Shown here one piece after another: positions 55,255 to 63,854 of a DNA stretch of 64,000 bases. Under the pieces are notes generated by a model. It was not told the DNA's origin and did not search any database. It was given only the letters and a program-made list of their open reading frames with translations. A program made the position numbers and the translations under genes. The stretch is from the NCBI GenBank assembly GCA_015065785.1, contig SVPR01000003.1, forward strand, positions 62,001 through 126,000, written 5' to 3'. The stretch comes from Oscillospiraceae bacterium. Its GTDB lineage: Bacteria > Bacillota > Clostridia > Oscillospirales > Acutalibacteraceae. Every line of letters starts with the position of its first letter. Position 1 is the first letter of the stretch.

Positions 55255-56124
55255 TTAGTTCGCTTTTAAATATTCTTCTAAAACCTGACCGCTTGCTTTT
55301 ATCTCTTTGGCGGCTTCAACACCAACATAACGCCAATGCCACGGCTCATAGGTAACCTTTGTAATGTCTTGCTTATCCTTAGGGTAACGAAGAATGAAGC
55401 CATAGTCTGCGGCATTTTCCATTAACCATTGGAATTCGTCAGTGTCTTCAAACCATTCGTCAACACACACAATATCCATAGCGTAGCCTAAGTTATGCTC
55501 ACTGCTTCCCGGTGGCATAATTATTGTTGCGGCTTTAACTGCCGCATCTTCCTTTGAGTAGCCTAAGCTTTCGTAGTATGCGATTTTGTTGTTGTAGTTT
55601 CTTTCCTGTAAATCATAAGAACGGTAGCCTGAGCACGGTGTTAAATAAACGCCATCCTTTTGCGCAGCTTCAAACATCTTTTCGTAATGCTTTGCAACCT
55701 TTGAATCAAGTCTTTCAGAGGTACCGCAAACATAAACTAAATCAGGGTTGTAGCTGTCAGGAATTCTGTAGCCTGAATTTACAAGTGTTAAATTCCAGTT
55801 TGCTTCGTCAATAGTAATAACTGTCGGGTTGTTTATAGTGCCGGCAGCAACTGCTGTAACCTGCTGTTTAGTTGTTTCAGGTGTGATTGTAGTTTCAGGT
55901 GCTTTTGCTTCACTTTTTTCGGTGTCAGGCTCTATAATATCATTTGCCTCTTCTGTGCTTTGGTATTCCTGGACTTCATCGGTTTCACCAATAGTAGCAC
56001 CGCTTATAATTTTGCTGTTTCTGTTATTTATAACCAGACAGACAATAGAAATAAAAAGAATAACAATAGAGAGCATTAAAAAAAGAAAGCCTCTGGCATT
56101 TTTGCTTTTTGTTAAATTTACCAT
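55255..56124 (-). CDS. M15 D-alanyl-D-alanine carboxypeptidase (VanY-like)
   Basis: 289 residues. N-terminal membrane anchor (FLFLMLSIVILFISIVCLV), Thr/Glu-rich linker (about 45-95), then the peptidase domain: SGYRSYDLQ, zinc ligands in SSEHNLGYAMDI (H and D), catalytic Glu and third ligand in YEPWHWRYVG. Trims the terminal D-Ala from peptidoglycan stem peptides on the outer face of the membrane. Confidence 0.93.
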   Translation of the reverse strand: MVNLTKSKNARGFLFLMLSIVILFISIVCLVINNRNSKIISGATIGETDEVQEYQSTEEANDIIEPDTEKSEAKAPETTITPETTKQQVTAVAAGTINNPTVITIDEANWNLTLVNSGYRIPDSYNPDLVYVCGTSERLDSKVAKHYEKMFEAAQKDGVYLTPCSGYRSYDLQERNYNNKIAYYESLGYSKEDAAVKAATIIMPPGSSEHNLGYAMDIVCVDEWFEDTDEFQWLMENAADYGFILRYPKDKQDITKVTYEPWHWRYVGVEAAKEIKASGQVLEEYLKAN

Positions 56125-56358
56125 TGTATAACTCCTAAAATGTATTTATTGTTTACAACAAATTATTATAGTATTATTAATAAAGAATGTCAATCTTAAA
56201 TAATTTACAGTTGGCACATAACAACAAAAGAAAGCTTTGTAATTTGTGCTATTTTTACAAAGATGAAAAAATATTAAAATAGTATTTTTTTAATATACTT
56301 TTTGTGATATAATTACTCTGTTGTATAATAAATCAATTTGAAAAGGGGTAAATCCTTT

Positions 56359-57288
56359 ATGAAAAGAATTTTAAGTTTAGGCTTAGCTCTTATAGTTATC
56401 AGCGCAAGCTTGCTTTCACTTTCAGCTTGCTCATCTTCAGGTGAAGAAGAGGTAGTTGAAGAGCAAACAACTCTTGCAGCTGTTTATACAGAAAGTGCTG
56501 TGCCTGTTGAAAAATCAAGTGAAGAAATTCTCAATTATTTTAATTCTCTTGTTAACAGCGTAAAAACAGAGAAGCCTGCGATGTATTACAGATTCCAGAA
56601 AAATGTTCCGAATGATAGCCTTAAAGTAACAAAAGCTGGTCAGGAACAAGCAGAAACAATTGACGAATCTCTCTCTGCTCTTAACGATGCAGCTGAGGCT
56701 GTAAAAGACCTTATGTTAGAAAACATCAAAGAAACATCAGGCGATTTAGCATTTGGTGCTGATAATGCAGATATTATGCTTGTTCAAGGCGAAAGCTTTG
56801 CTTCAAAGCTTACTGTTGATGATATTAAATATGCTACAATGACAGAGGTTGGCGATAAATATTACATCACAATCGAGTTTGATGATATCACAGAAGAAGA
56901 TGCTAAAGAAATTCTTTCAAAAGCATTTAATCTTCGTGATAAAGCGGATATTCTTTATTCAGAAGAATTTGCTAAGACAAAGGCTTACCTTGAATTAAAG
57001 GATTACTCAGTTGTTTACAGTGGTTGCAAAATCACAGCAACAGTAAATCGTCTTACAAATAAAATTGAAAATATGAACTACTTCAAAGCAGCAAATGTTA
57101 CTGCTTCTGCTTTAGGTAAGGGTACTTTTGAAGCACACAGGGACCTTTCAATATTGTTTACTCTTGAAGATAACTCTTATTTTGAAATGAACTGGAACAA
57201 CGAAGACCCGACAAGTCCTTTAGAAACAACAACTGAAGCACCAACAGTAGAAGCTACTATGACTGAGGCAGCTGCTGTGGCTCAATAA
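56359..57288 (+). CDS. Lipoprotein, function unknown
   Basis: 309 residues from the ATG at 56359, with AAAGGGG upstream. Signal peptide with lipobox LSAC; then an acidic linker, a domain of about 220 residues and a Thr/Glu-rich C-terminal tail. No recognised fold. A second, unrelated lipoprotein gene follows. Confidence 0.8.
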   Translation: MKRILSLGLALIVISASLLSLSACSSSGEEEVVEEQTTLAAVYTESAVPVEKSSEEILNYFNSLVNSVKTEKPAMYYRFQKNVPNDSLKVTKAGQEQAETIDESLSALNDAAEAVKDLMLENIKETSGDLAFGADNADIMLVQGESFASKLTVDDIKYATMTEVGDKYYITIEFDDITEEDAKEILSKAFNLRDKADILYSEEFAKTKAYLELKDYSVVYSGCKITATVNRLTNKIENMNYFKAANVTASALGKGTFEAHRDLSILFTLEDNSYFEMNWNNEDPTSPLETTTEAPTVEATMTEAAAVAQ

Positions 57289-57300
57289 TAAAGCTTAAAA

Positions 57301-57336
57301 AGGGGTGGGAAACCGCCCCTGTATTTTATAAAATAC
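57301..57336 (+). other. Two adjacent hairpins between lipoprotein genes
   Basis: AGGGGTGG-GAAA-CCGCCCCT stem followed directly by the perfect palindrome GTATTTTATAAAATAC, then the GGAGG of the next gene. There is no T run, so this is probably a partial stop or mRNA-processing signal rather than a terminator. Confidence 0.5.
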
Positions 57337-57348
57337 GGAGGTATTTTT

Positions 57349-58062
57349 ATGAGCAAGAAGGCAATTGTGATTTTAATTGCAGCAATTTTATCATTTACTG
57401 CTATTTTTACTGCTTGTAATAAAGATAATTACACTGACCCGTCATCAGGGGATAAATACATATTAGTAACCGATGAAAATGGTGAAAAGGTATTAAGCCC
57501 TGACGGCGAATTGTTAGTTTATGTAACTGATGAAAATGGTAAAAAGGTTAAAGATGAAGAGGGTAATTTTGTAACAGAGGTTCACGGCTTCATTGGTCAG
57601 ATTGAAAACGACGGTGTTGTCGAGGATTACGCTTATTACTTTACATTACCAAGTGGTTGGAAAACAGTTAACGACCGTGGTGAATTTGAGAACAAGACAA
57701 AGAATTATGCGTTGAAAATTGCAATTAAAGAACAAACCTTTGAAAAATATTATGAATTCTCTAAAGGTGTTTATGATTTGTTGGTTTCAGAACAACAAGA
57801 TAAATCTAAAGAAGACTTAGAAGTAATATGGAAAGAGTTGGAGTATGAAACCGCTGATTCAAAAGTGGTTTTGTTAGTTGCAGAGCAAGGCGAAGGCAGT
57901 CAAGCAACTTTGTTTTTTGTTAATAGCAAGAATCTTTATGAGATTATTTTAACTGCTAATGGTGATTGTAGTAGTGCTGATATGGAAAGTGAAATTTTAA
58001 CAATATATGATTCGCTTGAGTTTAAACCATATACTTATTATGGAGAAACAACAGCAGAATAA
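57349..58062 (+). CDS. Lipoprotein, function unknown
   Basis: 237 residues, GGAGG before the ATG. Lipobox FTAC after a hydrophobic leader. Short repeats with VTDENGEKV / VTDENGKKV, then a domain resembling a PsbP-like or stress-type surface fold (YYFTLPSGWKTVND...EIILTANGDC), which is only a pattern impression. Confidence 0.75.
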   Translation: MSKKAIVILIAAILSFTAIFTACNKDNYTDPSSGDKYILVTDENGEKVLSPDGELLVYVTDENGKKVKDEEGNFVTEVHGFIGQIENDGVVEDYAYYFTLPSGWKTVNDRGEFENKTKNYALKIAIKEQTFEKYYEFSKGVYDLLVSEQQDKSKEDLEVIWKELEYETADSKVVLLVAEQGEGSQATLFFVNSKNLYEIILTANGDCSSADMESEILTIYDSLEFKPYTYYGETTAE

Positions 58063-58074
58063 ATTCTAATACAA

Positions 58075-58118
58075 AACAAACGGTTAATTGAATTTTAAAG
58101 TTCAATTAACCGTTTGTT
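58075..58118. terminator. Bidirectional terminator
   Basis: AACAAACGGTTAATTGAA and its exact complement form an 18-bp perfect stem with an 8-base loop, T-rich on both sides; shared by the convergent lipoprotein and ECF genes. Confidence 0.9.
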
Positions 58119-58151
58119 TTATTTTACTAAAAGAAAAACAGGATTTTTATT

Positions 58152-58724
58152 TTATATTTTATTCTTAAAATATTTTTCAGTTGCCATATAAAGAGTAGGT
58201 ACAAGAATTATTGAAGCAACTAATTCAATAAGACCGTTTGTGCTTATGAGTGTTCCTATAATAACATCGAGGGTTTTTGCATCTTCACCGAAAAGTACTG
58301 AGAAACCACCGAAGATATTTAATGAGCTAAGTACTAATACTGTGTTTGTAAGGGTACCTGCTAAAGCAGAAACGCCTAAAGAGATTGGTTTTTTGAGCTT
58401 TGTTTTAGAAAGGCCTAAGAAAATAAGTCCTGCAACTAAGCCTACAATCAATCTTGGTAAAAGTGAAACAAGCGGATTCTGGAATGGAATAATTCCTAAT
58501 TGGAATGCTCTCATTATGCAAGTAGCACCCCAGACAGCACCTAAAACAGCACCATATTTTGCACCTAAAACACAGGCACCGAAGATAACTACTATGTGTA
58601 AGGTTGTGATTTCGATTACGCCAACTGTAATGTAGCCTAAATACGGTGTGAATGTCATAACGACTATCAATGCCGCGAAAAGCGCACAAAGCACGAGGCG
58701 TGTGAGTTTTTGTTTTTTGTTCAT
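58152..58724 (-). CDS. ECF transporter S component, likely pantothenate
   Basis: 190 residues, about six membrane segments, with the start KLTRLVLCALFAALIVVMTF and GAKYGAVLGAVWG typical of S components. It follows coaX on the same strand after about 70 bases, so pantothenate uptake (PanT-like) is the likely role (inference from context). The EcfA/T module lies elsewhere. Confidence 0.85.
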   Translation of the reverse strand: MNKKQKLTRLVLCALFAALIVVMTFTPYLGYITVGVIEITTLHIVVIFGACVLGAKYGAVLGAVWGATCIMRAFQLGIIPFQNPLVSLLPRLIVGLVAGLIFLGLSKTKLKKPISLGVSALAGTLTNTVLVLSSLNIFGGFSVLFGEDAKTLDVIIGTLISTNGLIELVASIILVPTLYMATEKYFKNKI

Positions 58725-58793
58725 AAAAATTTCTCCTTTGCTATTATTCTCTTGCGAGATACAATGCTTTAATGTAGAATTGTCTGTTTATGT

Positions 58794-59558
58794 TTACCTG
58801 TTTTTCTTGTAGATAACTAAAAGACCTTCTAAAACGAGATTTTTATTATAAACTATATCTCTGTCACAGCAGTTGACTATTTCTTTTGCAAGTCCGCCGG
58901 TTGCAACAGTAGTTTTAATTGTTTTGCCTAATTCTTTCTGGAGGCGTAAAGCCATACCGTCAAGCATAGCCGCATTGCCTAAAACCGTACCTGATTTAAT
59001 GCATTCTATTGTATTTGTACCGATTGCTTTTTCAGGTGCGCTCAAATCAATAGCCGGTAATTGAGAGGTTCTTAAAGAAAGTGCATCGAGTGAAATGCTG
59101 ATACCCGGTGCAATTGTGCAGCCTAAGAAAACATTGCCCTCGTCAATTACCGAGATTTTTGTTGCAGTTCCTAAATCCATAACAAGACAAGGTAATTCAT
59201 ATTGCGAAATAGCACCGACCGCGCCTGCTACTAAATCTGCACCGACTTCTTTCGGGTTATCGGTTGAAATTTTAAGACCGTTTTTAATGCCCGCGGCAAC
59301 AACAAGAGCCTTTACCTTTGCAACTTTTTCAACTGCTTCTTTAAAAGCACGGGTAAGCTCAGGAACAACAGAACTTATAACTGCACCCTCAAATTCACCG
59401 CTGATATTTTCTAAATTAAAAACAGCGTTTAATTCAATTGCATATTGTTCGCTTGTTCTGTGTCGTTGAGTAGCAAGTCTTGAAACGAAAATCAATTCAT
59501 CGTTTTTGTATATACCGAGTGTTATATTTGTGTTACCTATGTCAGCAACTAATACCAA
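58794..59558 (-). CDS. coaX: Type III pantothenate kinase
   Basis: 254 residues from a TTG at 59558, chosen because AGGTGGTG lies 6 bases upstream and the product then begins MVLVADIGNTN as in the family. DIGNTN (phosphate loop), GADLVAGAVGA and DLGTATKISV are all present. First step of CoA synthesis; ATP-dependent and not inhibited by CoA in the family. Confidence 0.95.
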   Translation of the reverse strand: MVLVADIGNTNITLGIYKNDELIFVSRLATQRHRTSEQYAIELNAVFNLENISGEFEGAVISSVVPELTRAFKEAVEKVAKVKALVVAAGIKNGLKISTDNPKEVGADLVAGAVGAISQYELPCLVMDLGTATKISVIDEGNVFLGCTIAPGISISLDALSLRTSQLPAIDLSAPEKAIGTNTIECIKSGTVLGNAAMLDGMALRLQKELGKTIKTTVATGGLAKEIVNCCDRDIVYNKNLVLEGLLVIYKKNR

Positions 59559-59742
59559 AAGAAACACCACCTGACTAAAATTAAAATCAACCTAATTATA
59601 CACCCGAAAAATTAAATTATCAAGAGAAAGAGGTGGTAAAAAGAGTAAAAATATTATTGAAATTGGAATAAAATACTTTTAATTTATTGTGCAATGTGTT
59701 ATAATTAACTTACTATGTATTTCAACATAAGGATGTGTAAAA

Positions 59743-60255
59743 ATGTCAAAGCTCCAGAAAGAATTAAAAAAAGATTTAAAGAAAGGTAAAGGTTTTATGA
59801 AAGAATTTAAGGAATTTATTTCTCGTGGTAATGTTATTGACCTTGCAGTCGGTGTTATTATAGGTAGTTCATTTACTGCAATTGTTAATTCACTCGTTAA
59901 TAATATAGTTACACCGCTTATTACTTTAATTACAGGTAAGGTTTCTGTAAAAGAGCTTTTTATTGCACTCGATGGTAATGAATATGAATCATTAGAGGCG
60001 GCAACTGAAGCGGGTGCGGCTACTTTAGGCTACGGTCTTTTCCTTCAGGCAGTTATTGATTTTATAATTATTGCTTTTGTTATTTTCCTTATGGTTAAAG
60101 GTATTAACAAATTAAGAGATATTGGCAAAAAGCCTGAAGAAGCTGTAGAAGAAGCACCAACAACAAAGGTCTGCCCATTCTGTAAAAGCGAAATCAACAT
60201 TGAGGCAACCCGTTGCCCTAATTGTACATCTGAAATAGAGGTAGAAGCAGAATGA
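59743..60255 (+). CDS. mscL: Large-conductance mechanosensitive channel with zinc ribbon
   Basis: 170 residues. MscL core: FKEFISRGNVIDLAVGVIIGSSFTAIV (first helix) and a second helix FIIIAFVIFLMVKGINKL. The C-terminus carries a zinc ribbon (CPFCKSEINIEATRCPNC), absent in E. coli MscL. N-terminal basic extension of 18 residues; an internal ATG after GKGF could be the true start. Overlaps murT by 4 bases. Confidence 0.9.
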   Translation: MSKLQKELKKDLKKGKGFMKEFKEFISRGNVIDLAVGVIIGSSFTAIVNSLVNNIVTPLITLITGKVSVKELFIALDGNEYESLEAATEAGAATLGYGLFLQAVIDFIIIAFVIFLMVKGINKLRDIGKKPEEAVEEAPTTKVCPFCKSEINIEATRCPNCTSEIEVEAE

Positions 60256-61640
60256 GCAGAATAAGATATTTTATTGCACTCTGGGCGTCTAAAGCTGCTT
60301 ATCTTCTTTTAAAAATTTTAAAACGAAATGCTACAATGTTTCCGGGCAGAGTTGCTCTTAAAATTTGCCCTGATTATTTAGCGCAAACTAAAAAATGCCC
60401 TAATGTTCTTTGCATTACAGGTACTAACGGCAAAACAACCACTACAAATATGGTGGCCGATATTTTAGCGGAAAGTGGCTACAGGGTAGTTTCTAACAGA
60501 TATGGCTCTAATATAAACACAGGTGTTGCAACTGCTTTAACACATAGTGTTAATATTTTTGGTAGGCCTACCGCTGAAGTGTTAGCTTTAGAAGTGGATG
60601 AGCGATATTCAAGACTTATTTTACCTTTTATTAAGCCTGATTATCTTGTGGTTACAAATCTTTTCAGAGATTCTCTTAAAAGAAATGCACACCCTGAATA
60701 TATTTTCAGTATTTTAGATACTTATGTTCCAAAAAATACAAAGCTTATTCTCAATGCTGACTGTTTAATGACATCACAGCTTTTAAAGGAAAACGAAAAA
60801 GTATTTTTTGCTATTGATAAGCTTCCTACTGATGTTACAGAATGTGTTAACTTAATAAATGACTTTTCAACTTGCCCTAAGTGCGACGAAAAGCTTGTTT
60901 TCAATTATTTAAGATACCACCACATAGGTAACGCTTATTGCCCTAATTGTGATTTTAAATCAGACGAAGCGAAATATCGCCTTACTGATATAGATTATGA
61001 AAAGCAAGAAATAACAGTAAGCATTGACGGTAAACTCGACACTTACCCTATAGTGAACAGAGCACTTTATAATATTTATAACGAGCTTGCGGCAATTTCA
61101 CTTATGAATGAGTTTAAAGTCGATAACGAAAAGGTGAAAGCTTACATTCGTAAAATCAGTGTTACACAAACTCGTTACAATGAGCAAAACGCAGGTGGAA
61201 CTTCAATTATTCGTACAATGGCTAAGGGACAAAACTCTGTTTCTTGTTCAAGAACAGTCGATTTTGTTGGTAATGAGCCAGGTGTAAAGGGCATTATGAT
61301 TATGATTGATGACTCATCTGACAAAAAGAACTCTTCTGAATTCAGCGGATGGCTTTATGATGTCGATTTTGAATTTTTGAATAACCCTGACACCAAGCAA
61401 ATTATAATTGGCGGTCCGAGATGCCACGATTTAAAGCTCAGACTTCTTATTGCAGGGGTAGAGGAAGAAAAGCTTTCCTGCGAGTTTGAAGAAAGAGATG
61501 CTTTAAAGCATATTGATACCGATGTTGAAAAATTCTATCTTCTTCACGATGCATATAATATTGAATATGCCATTGAGTTAGAAAAAGAAATAGCAGAAAT
61601 ATTTGGTAATTCACAAAAGAAAGGTGGCACAGAAGAATGA
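60252..61640 (+). CDS. murT: MurT-type Mur ligase (lipid II amidation)
   Basis: 462 residues. Mur ligase P-loop CITGTNGKTTTTNM, and the MurT-specific Cys4 ribbon (CPKCDEKL...YCPNCDF). C-terminal DUF1727-like region with MIMIDDSSDKKNSSEFSGWLYDVDFE. With GatD it amidates D-Glu of lipid II to D-iso-Gln. Its 3' end overlaps the GatD-like gene by 4 bases. Confidence 0.92.
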   Translation: MSRIRYFIALWASKAAYLLLKILKRNATMFPGRVALKICPDYLAQTKKCPNVLCITGTNGKTTTTNMVADILAESGYRVVSNRYGSNINTGVATALTHSVNIFGRPTAEVLALEVDERYSRLILPFIKPDYLVVTNLFRDSLKRNAHPEYIFSILDTYVPKNTKLILNADCLMTSQLLKENEKVFFAIDKLPTDVTECVNLINDFSTCPKCDEKLVFNYLRYHHIGNAYCPNCDFKSDEAKYRLTDIDYEKQEITVSIDGKLDTYPIVNRALYNIYNELAAISLMNEFKVDNEKVKAYIRKISVTQTRYNEQNAGGTSIIRTMAKGQNSVSCSRTVDFVGNEPGVKGIMIMIDDSSDKKNSSEFSGWLYDVDFEFLNNPDTKQIIIGGPRCHDLKLRLLIAGVEEEKLSCEFEERDALKHIDTDVEKFYLLHDAYNIEYAIELEKEIAEIFGNSQKKGGTEE

Positions 61641-62344
61641 AAATAGAAGTTCTTTACCCAGAAGTTTGTTGCCTTTTTGGTGATAAAGCCAATATGCGAT
61701 ATTTCAAGCTGTGTTTGCCAGATGCAGAATTTATTGAAACCCCTATAAAAGAGCAACCTAAGTTTCTTACAGAAGATGTAGATATGGTTTACATTGGTTC
61801 CTGTAGTGAGTCAAATCAGGAGAAAATTCTCTCTCGCTTAAAGGGCTACGAAGAAAGAATAAACGCTCTTATTGAAAAAGGCGTTGTTTTCTTAATGACC
61901 GGTAATGCATTTGAAATTTTTGGCAAATATATTGAAAATGCAGACGGTACAAAAATTGAGGGTCTTAACATTTTCTCTTTTAATTCAGTAAGAACAATTC
62001 CGACAAGACATAATTCACTTGTTTTAGGAAAGTATGAAAATATTGATATTGTAGGTTACACAAGCAGATTCACTCACACCTATAATATTGATGAAAAAGA
62101 TGCTTTTATTAAAGTTGAAAAAGGTTATGGCGCTTCTAAGGAAGCAAAAATTGAGGGTGTAAAAAGAAACAACTTCTTCGGCACATATCTTTTAGGGCCA
62201 TTCCTTATTTCAAATCCAATTTTCACAAAAGAGCTTATGAAAAAACTCGGTGTAGAAAATCCTGCACTTCCTTTTGAAGAGGATATTATGAAAGCTTATG
62301 ATGTAAGGCTAAGTGAATTGAAAAAGGATATTATTTTTAATTAA
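61637..62344 (+). CDS. GatD-like amidotransferase subunit lacking catalytic residues
   Basis: 235 residues, class I glutamine-amidotransferase fold, translationally coupled to murT. The nucleophile-elbow sequence is FLMTGNAFEIFG, in which Thr (T88) occupies the place of the usual Cys of GICGGYQ; the usual YLHGP His is Leu (L186 in YLLGP). The rest of the fold is retained (NNFFGTYLLGPFLISNP). It therefore probably cannot hydrolyse glutamine; it may support MurT structurally with free ammonia or another donor (inference). Confidence 0.8.
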   Translation: MKIEVLYPEVCCLFGDKANMRYFKLCLPDAEFIETPIKEQPKFLTEDVDMVYIGSCSESNQEKILSRLKGYEERINALIEKGVVFLMTGNAFEIFGKYIENADGTKIEGLNIFSFNSVRTIPTRHNSLVLGKYENIDIVGYTSRFTHTYNIDEKDAFIKVEKGYGASKEAKIEGVKRNNFFGTYLLGPFLISNPIFTKELMKKLGVENPALPFEEDIMKAYDVRLSELKKDIIFN

Positions 62345-62348
62345 AATA

Positions 62349-62387
62349 AAACAGTTGATTGGTGAAAAATCAATCAACTGTTTTTTC
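62349..62387. terminator. Bidirectional terminator
   Basis: AAACAGTTGATTG / CAATCAACTGTTT perfect 13-bp stem, T run on the plus side; between the convergent GatD-like and lipoprotein genes. Confidence 0.9.
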
Positions 62388-62388
62388 T

Positions 62389-63312
62389 TTATCTTAAATT
62401 TATATTAACTGTATTATTTTCTGAATCTACTTTTCCAGAAATTTTAATACCTATACCATATAGCGTTGAAACTAAAACCTCAGAATCGACAATTAACTTA
62501 CCATTGCTTGAATAAACGAAATAATAATCACCACTTATAAGGTGTAATAGATTTGTTTTGTTTCTGTCACTTTTTTTATAAAGTAAACACTCTTCTTCGT
62601 TTAATATATAGACATCATTTTTAGTGTGAATGTAAATCAGATTGTTTTTTACTTCTGTTTTTACATTTAAAGCATTTATTACCTCAATAAAAGACACATC
62701 GGCGTAGTCATTATAAATCTGTGGTGTGAAATCAGAATTGATTTCTTTACCCAATACAACTAACTTTCCATCTCTTTTTTTAAATTTGTTGCAAAATTCT
62801 TGATTCGAATAGAGCGAAAGAGTATATTCTTCGTCGAGCTTTTCTTCTGCTTTTTCATCAACAGTAACAAAAATGTTTTCGGTATCTGTTTCAATCCATA
62901 TTATAATAGGTGCTTTTGGGACATCGAGAATAGCTGTGTTTTTTATTGTTCCGAAAATACCATTTTCAGAAAGATAATTTGATAAATTGTTTTCGTTTGA
63001 TAAAAACTCAAACTGTTCTTTATTAACTCTAAAAAGAGCAGAGCCGCGTGTGTAAACACCGCTTGAATTTAATGTTGCTTCATTGGAACAATTATTTTTT
63101 AAAAATGAATGTAACGGCTCATTTAAAAACATCTCAAAATTATCACGGGAAATTCTGTAAAAGGTAATTTTGTCTGAAAACACCATGTTGTAATCATTGC
63201 TGACGGTTGTGTTTTCTGCTTCCGATTTTGTTGTGGTTTCGTTATTAACGGAAGCAGTACAGCCCGATATAAACAGTAATGATAAAATTACAATGACAGA
63301 AATAATTTTCAT
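62389..63312 (-). CDS. Lipoprotein, possible stalk-domain protein
   Basis: 307 residues. Lipobox ISGC; then a domain of unknown type. The C-terminal part (about 205-307: FIEVINALNVKTEV..., LVSTLYGIGIKISG) resembles the copper-amine-oxidase N-terminal stalk-like domain common in Firmicutes surface proteins. Divergent from blaI. Confidence 0.7.
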   Translation of the reverse strand: MKIISVIVILSLLFISGCTASVNNETTTKSEAENTTVSNDYNMVFSDKITFYRISRDNFEMFLNEPLHSFLKNNCSNEATLNSSGVYTRGSALFRVNKEQFEFLSNENNLSNYLSENGIFGTIKNTAILDVPKAPIIIWIETDTENIFVTVDEKAEEKLDEEYTLSLYSNQEFCNKFKKRDGKLVVLGKEINSDFTPQIYNDYADVSFIEVINALNVKTEVKNNLIYIHTKNDVYILNEEECLLYKKSDRNKTNLLHLISGDYYFVYSSNGKLIVDSEVLVSTLYGIGIKISGKVDSENNTVNINLR

Positions 63313-63414
63313 TTTACTAAATGCCCCCTTGTCTATTTTACTAAACTGTTATAAAAGTAACATTTTTTTATAAAAAAGTCAATTTTAAAATTGTATTAAA
63401 GATTTAAAAAACTA

Positions 63415-63443
63415 TTGACTTTAATTGTAAAAAATAGTATCAT
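63415..63443 (+). promoter_or_regulatory. Promoter of blaI-blaR1
   Basis: TTGACT, 17-base spacer, TATCAT, about 50 bases before blaI. Confidence 0.7.
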
Positions 63444-63455
63444 TTGTCTATCAAA

Positions 63456-63470
63456 TTAAACCTGGTTTAA
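63456..63470. promoter_or_regulatory. Candidate BlaI operator
   Basis: TTAAACC-T-GGTTTAA, a perfect 7-bp dyad just after the predicted transcription start and 22 bases before blaI. Location and symmetry fit autorepression by BlaI. Confidence 0.6.
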
Positions 63471-63491
63471 AAATGAGAGGAAGATGTAAAA

Positions 63492-63851
63492 ATGAGTGCA
63501 CCAAAAGTATTTGAAAGTGAATATCGTTTTTGTCTTATTATGTGGGAAAACGAGCCGATGACAATGTCAAATTTAGCAAAGGCTTGTAAAGAAAAAATAG
63601 GTTGGTCAAGAACTACAACCTACACAGTTATTAAGCGTTTAGAGGAACGCGGAATTCTCAGAAAAGAAGGCTCAACAGTAATTCCCGTTTACACAAAAGA
63701 GGAAATTCAGATTTCTGAAATGGATGAGCTTATTGAGAAAAAGTTTGAAAATAGCTTACCTGCATTTATTGCAGCATTTTCAAAAAGCAAAAAATTAAGT
63801 AAAAAAGATATTGATGAATTAAAAAAGATAATTGATGAAGCAGGAGAGTAA
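63492..63851 (+). CDS. blaI: BlaI/MecI/CopY family repressor
   Basis: 119 residues. Winged helix: FCLIMWENEPMTMSNLAKACKEKIGWSRTTTYTVIKRLEERGIL; C-terminal dimer part is short but complete. Represses its own operon; released by cleavage after BlaR1 signalling in the family. The next start codon is 3 bases after its stop. Confidence 0.93.
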   Translation: MSAPKVFESEYRFCLIMWENEPMTMSNLAKACKEKIGWSRTTTYTVIKRLEERGILRKEGSTVIPVYTKEEIQISEMDELIEKKFENSLPAFIAAFSKSKKLSKKDIDELKKIIDEAGE

Positions 63852-63854
63852 TAA

